The position numbers were made by a program, and so were the translations under genes. Below the pieces are notes generated by a model, which searched no databases, had not been told where the DNA came from, and saw only the letters and a list, made by a program, of their open reading frames with translations. Below, one piece after another: positions 62,249-64,000 of a DNA stretch of 64,000 nt. The stretch comes from Clavelina lepadiformis (lineage: Eukaryota > Chordata > Ascidiacea > Aplousobranchia > Clavelinidae). Numbering within the stretch: the stretch's first letter is position 1; each line of letters starts with the position of its first letter. The stretch lies in contig NC_135242.1 in NCBI RefSeq assembly GCF_947623445.1, positions 8,556,001-8,620,000 on the forward strand, read 5' to 3'.

Positions 62249-63685
62249 TTACCGAATTTTATCTCCACTCGGCTTGCTGACATTGGTTAAATCCAAAATC
62301 CGCCTTGCATCATCTAGGAAAAAATCAACATTAGACCATAGTGAGCACCTAACGTATTTTTCACAGATCGTTTGATGCATGTCAGCCAACCTGCCATATC
62401 TATAGCAGCTGTTTTATTTAGTTTCTGCTGGGCATTGCCGGTCATCGCAGGAATCACATTTGCAACGGGTGGCTGCGACGTACTTGCATTGACAGCCATC
62501 ATCCTATTTATGAAAATAGATGAAAAAACTATCGCTATAGCCATAAAAAGCTACACCTGAGTATTATCCGTCAGTATCGCTACAGTAATTCGCATCGCCA
62601 TCAGAGTAAGAAACGTATATCGAAGAAACACAGTTCACACATATCAGCGCACACAAAATGCATGGATATAAGGACATGCACTATCTACAATTCTACATAA
62701 TGAAATAATTTAAAGATAGGGTGTACCTGCCAGCCAAGGCTAGATTCTGTGAAGCGGTCCTAGACTTGCTCGGTGCATCTGATGATGGCAAGCTGGGTTC
62801 CGGTAATTGCATTGTTTGAGAGCTTTGTGGTGGAACCATGGAGTTTTGTTGCTGAGGTATGATAGCTTGGCCGCCTATCAACTGCAAATGCATTGAGTTC
62901 ACACAACCGCAGAAAGAGTTTTTAAAAACGTAACTGCAACCGAAGAAAATTCTATGCCTTCCACAAACTGTAGCTTACGTAACGTGAAAAATAAACAGAC
63001 TACCTGGGGCTGTGCTGGAACAGCGCTTCCCACAAGCAAAGGCTGACCTTGCTGATTAACGATCATGTGACCCGGCACACCAAGCTGTCGCTGAGATATT
63101 CCTGAAGAAACCACGTGAGCAGGAACGCGTACGGAGCCTACAAATTACAAATTTAGTTTCAACAAACGACCAACAATGACCACAACCTATCATAACATCT
63201 CCCAACCTTGCGGCAACGGTTGATTGACATACATCGCGTGCGGATGTCCAGCTCCCTGTGCGTGTTGAATCGGCAGCGCTACCACACCCTGTATCGGATT
63301 TCCGGATATAGTCGAACTTCCATCACTAGGGGGCTGTAAGCAATTTATGTAGTGGCAGGAATGGCCACCGCGAGAATTTTCGGTAATCGCCCAAAGCACC
63401 CTGGAACCGTTATTGATGTGACGTCGTTTAGGACGAGGTTGGTAAGTCCAATCTAAAATTCAGAGACTGTATAATCAGCGATAGGGTGAAGAACAAAGGC
63501 ATAGAAATCTTCTTAAGATTTATAAGAGTTAAAGAGGCAACTTATAACTTGACGATTACCAGGATATTCTCTTTTGTGCTCAGCTTTTATCTTCGCTGCC
63601 TGATCAAAATAGGGTTGCTTTTCAGACGGCTTTAGCTGCTGCCACCTCTCGCCTAAGCGAACGCTTATCTCGGCATTGGTTAACG
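62249..63685 (-). CDS. SOX30: SOX30/SoxH-like HMG-box factor, 3' part
   Basis: Six exons in transcript order: 63685-63560, 63452-63207, 63137-63004, 62881-62727, 62503-62391 and 62313-62249, all GT-AG, phases consistent, stop TAA at 62249-62251. The 5' part, including the first half of the HMG box, is beyond the right edge. The visible box reads LTNAEISVRLGERWQQLKPS, then EKQPYFDQAAKIKAEHKREY and PDWTYQPRPKRRH. It matches SOX30 (NNAEISVQLG, KKPYYDEAQKIKEKH, W.YQPRP) better than other SOX groups, which end DYKYRPRRK. The rest is Gln/Pro/Val-rich, disordered activation-type sequence (QPLPQG, IIPQQQNSMVPPQ), ending in DDARRILDLTNVSKPSG. SOX30 in vertebrates acts in spermatogenesis. At least 278 codons are visible. 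Confidence 0.86.
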
Positions 63686-64000
63686 CTGAAGTACAGAAGC
63701 AATTGCAAATATATCTAATTAACTATACATAAACTGTCATATCAAACAAAAAAAATTTTGTTTCCTTATTTTCTTACAATCCTAAAAGCTGCCACTCAAA
63801 TGTTAACTGCACAGGGCCAATTCAGTAAAATGTTATCTTTTGTTATTTGTTCAGTGGTAAACAAAACAACAAAACGAAATTGATGTACCCAAGGAAACTA
63901 GCGACTAGCAATAATAAAACTTTCATTGTGAAATATAATTCTAGTAACAATCTCGCATTGGCATAGTCGCCTGTTAGAAAGATAGTGTTGCAAAGTCAAG
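63686..64000. other. Intron of the SOX30-like gene
   Basis: AT-rich non-coding sequence upstream of the acceptor at 63686-63687 (minus strand). No donor of the previous exon is recognised inside the window, so that exon lies beyond position 64000. Confidence 0.6.

Overview
This is an AT-rich, intron-bearing metazoan nuclear window. The encoded set (importin alpha of the KPNA3/KPNA4 class, drebrin-like protein, a SOX30/SoxH-type factor, MICOS10, TMA7, a C1orf52-like protein, an MIS18BP1/KNL2 homologue), the short exons, the compact introns and the very dense small DNA transposons fit an invertebrate deuterostome, most likely a tunicate. The species is inference; no rRNA or mitochondrial marker is present.

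Layout: 1-2557 (+) is the 3' part of an MIS18BP1/KNL2-like centromere gene with two tandem SANTA domains and a CENPC-like motif. 2599-2820 (-) is a small unrecognised ORF. 3513-4190 holds a MITE and a LINE reverse-transcriptase scrap. 6277-7130 (+) is TMA7, with a hAT MITE in intron 1. 9004-15134 (-) carries three intronless tandem CRAL-TRIO genes. 15150-19100 is repeat-rich, with a second MITE copy and a minisatellite in inverted arms. 19112-22363 (+) is MICOS10, with a tRNA-derived SINE in its first intron. 22364-30800 is a gene-poor stretch with a MITE nested inside an older repeat. 30827-36926 (+) is a 14-exon importin alpha. 39163-40517 is a pogo-like transposon that keeps an open reading frame for a PHD-finger tail. 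42259-50266 (-) is a 13-exon drebrin-like gene whose introns hold several MITEs. 50945-51655 (-) is a C1orf52-like gene. 51700-59200 has no recognised gene. 59269-62048 is a nearly whole DNA transposon with 321-bp inverted termini, an 8-bp target duplication and a divergent hAT-like transposase. 62249-63685 (-) is the 3' part of a SOX30-like HMG-box gene running off the right edge.

The host genes are housekeeping and developmental functions with no common pathway; no operon or defence-type system is seen. The unifying feature is 8-bp-TSD (hAT-type) transposition: six separate insertions can be delimited to the base. The most unusual object is the 2.78-kb element at 59269-62048. All exon boundaries were read by hand from GT-AG (twice GC-AG) sites, phase continuity and remembered homologues; no alignment was run.
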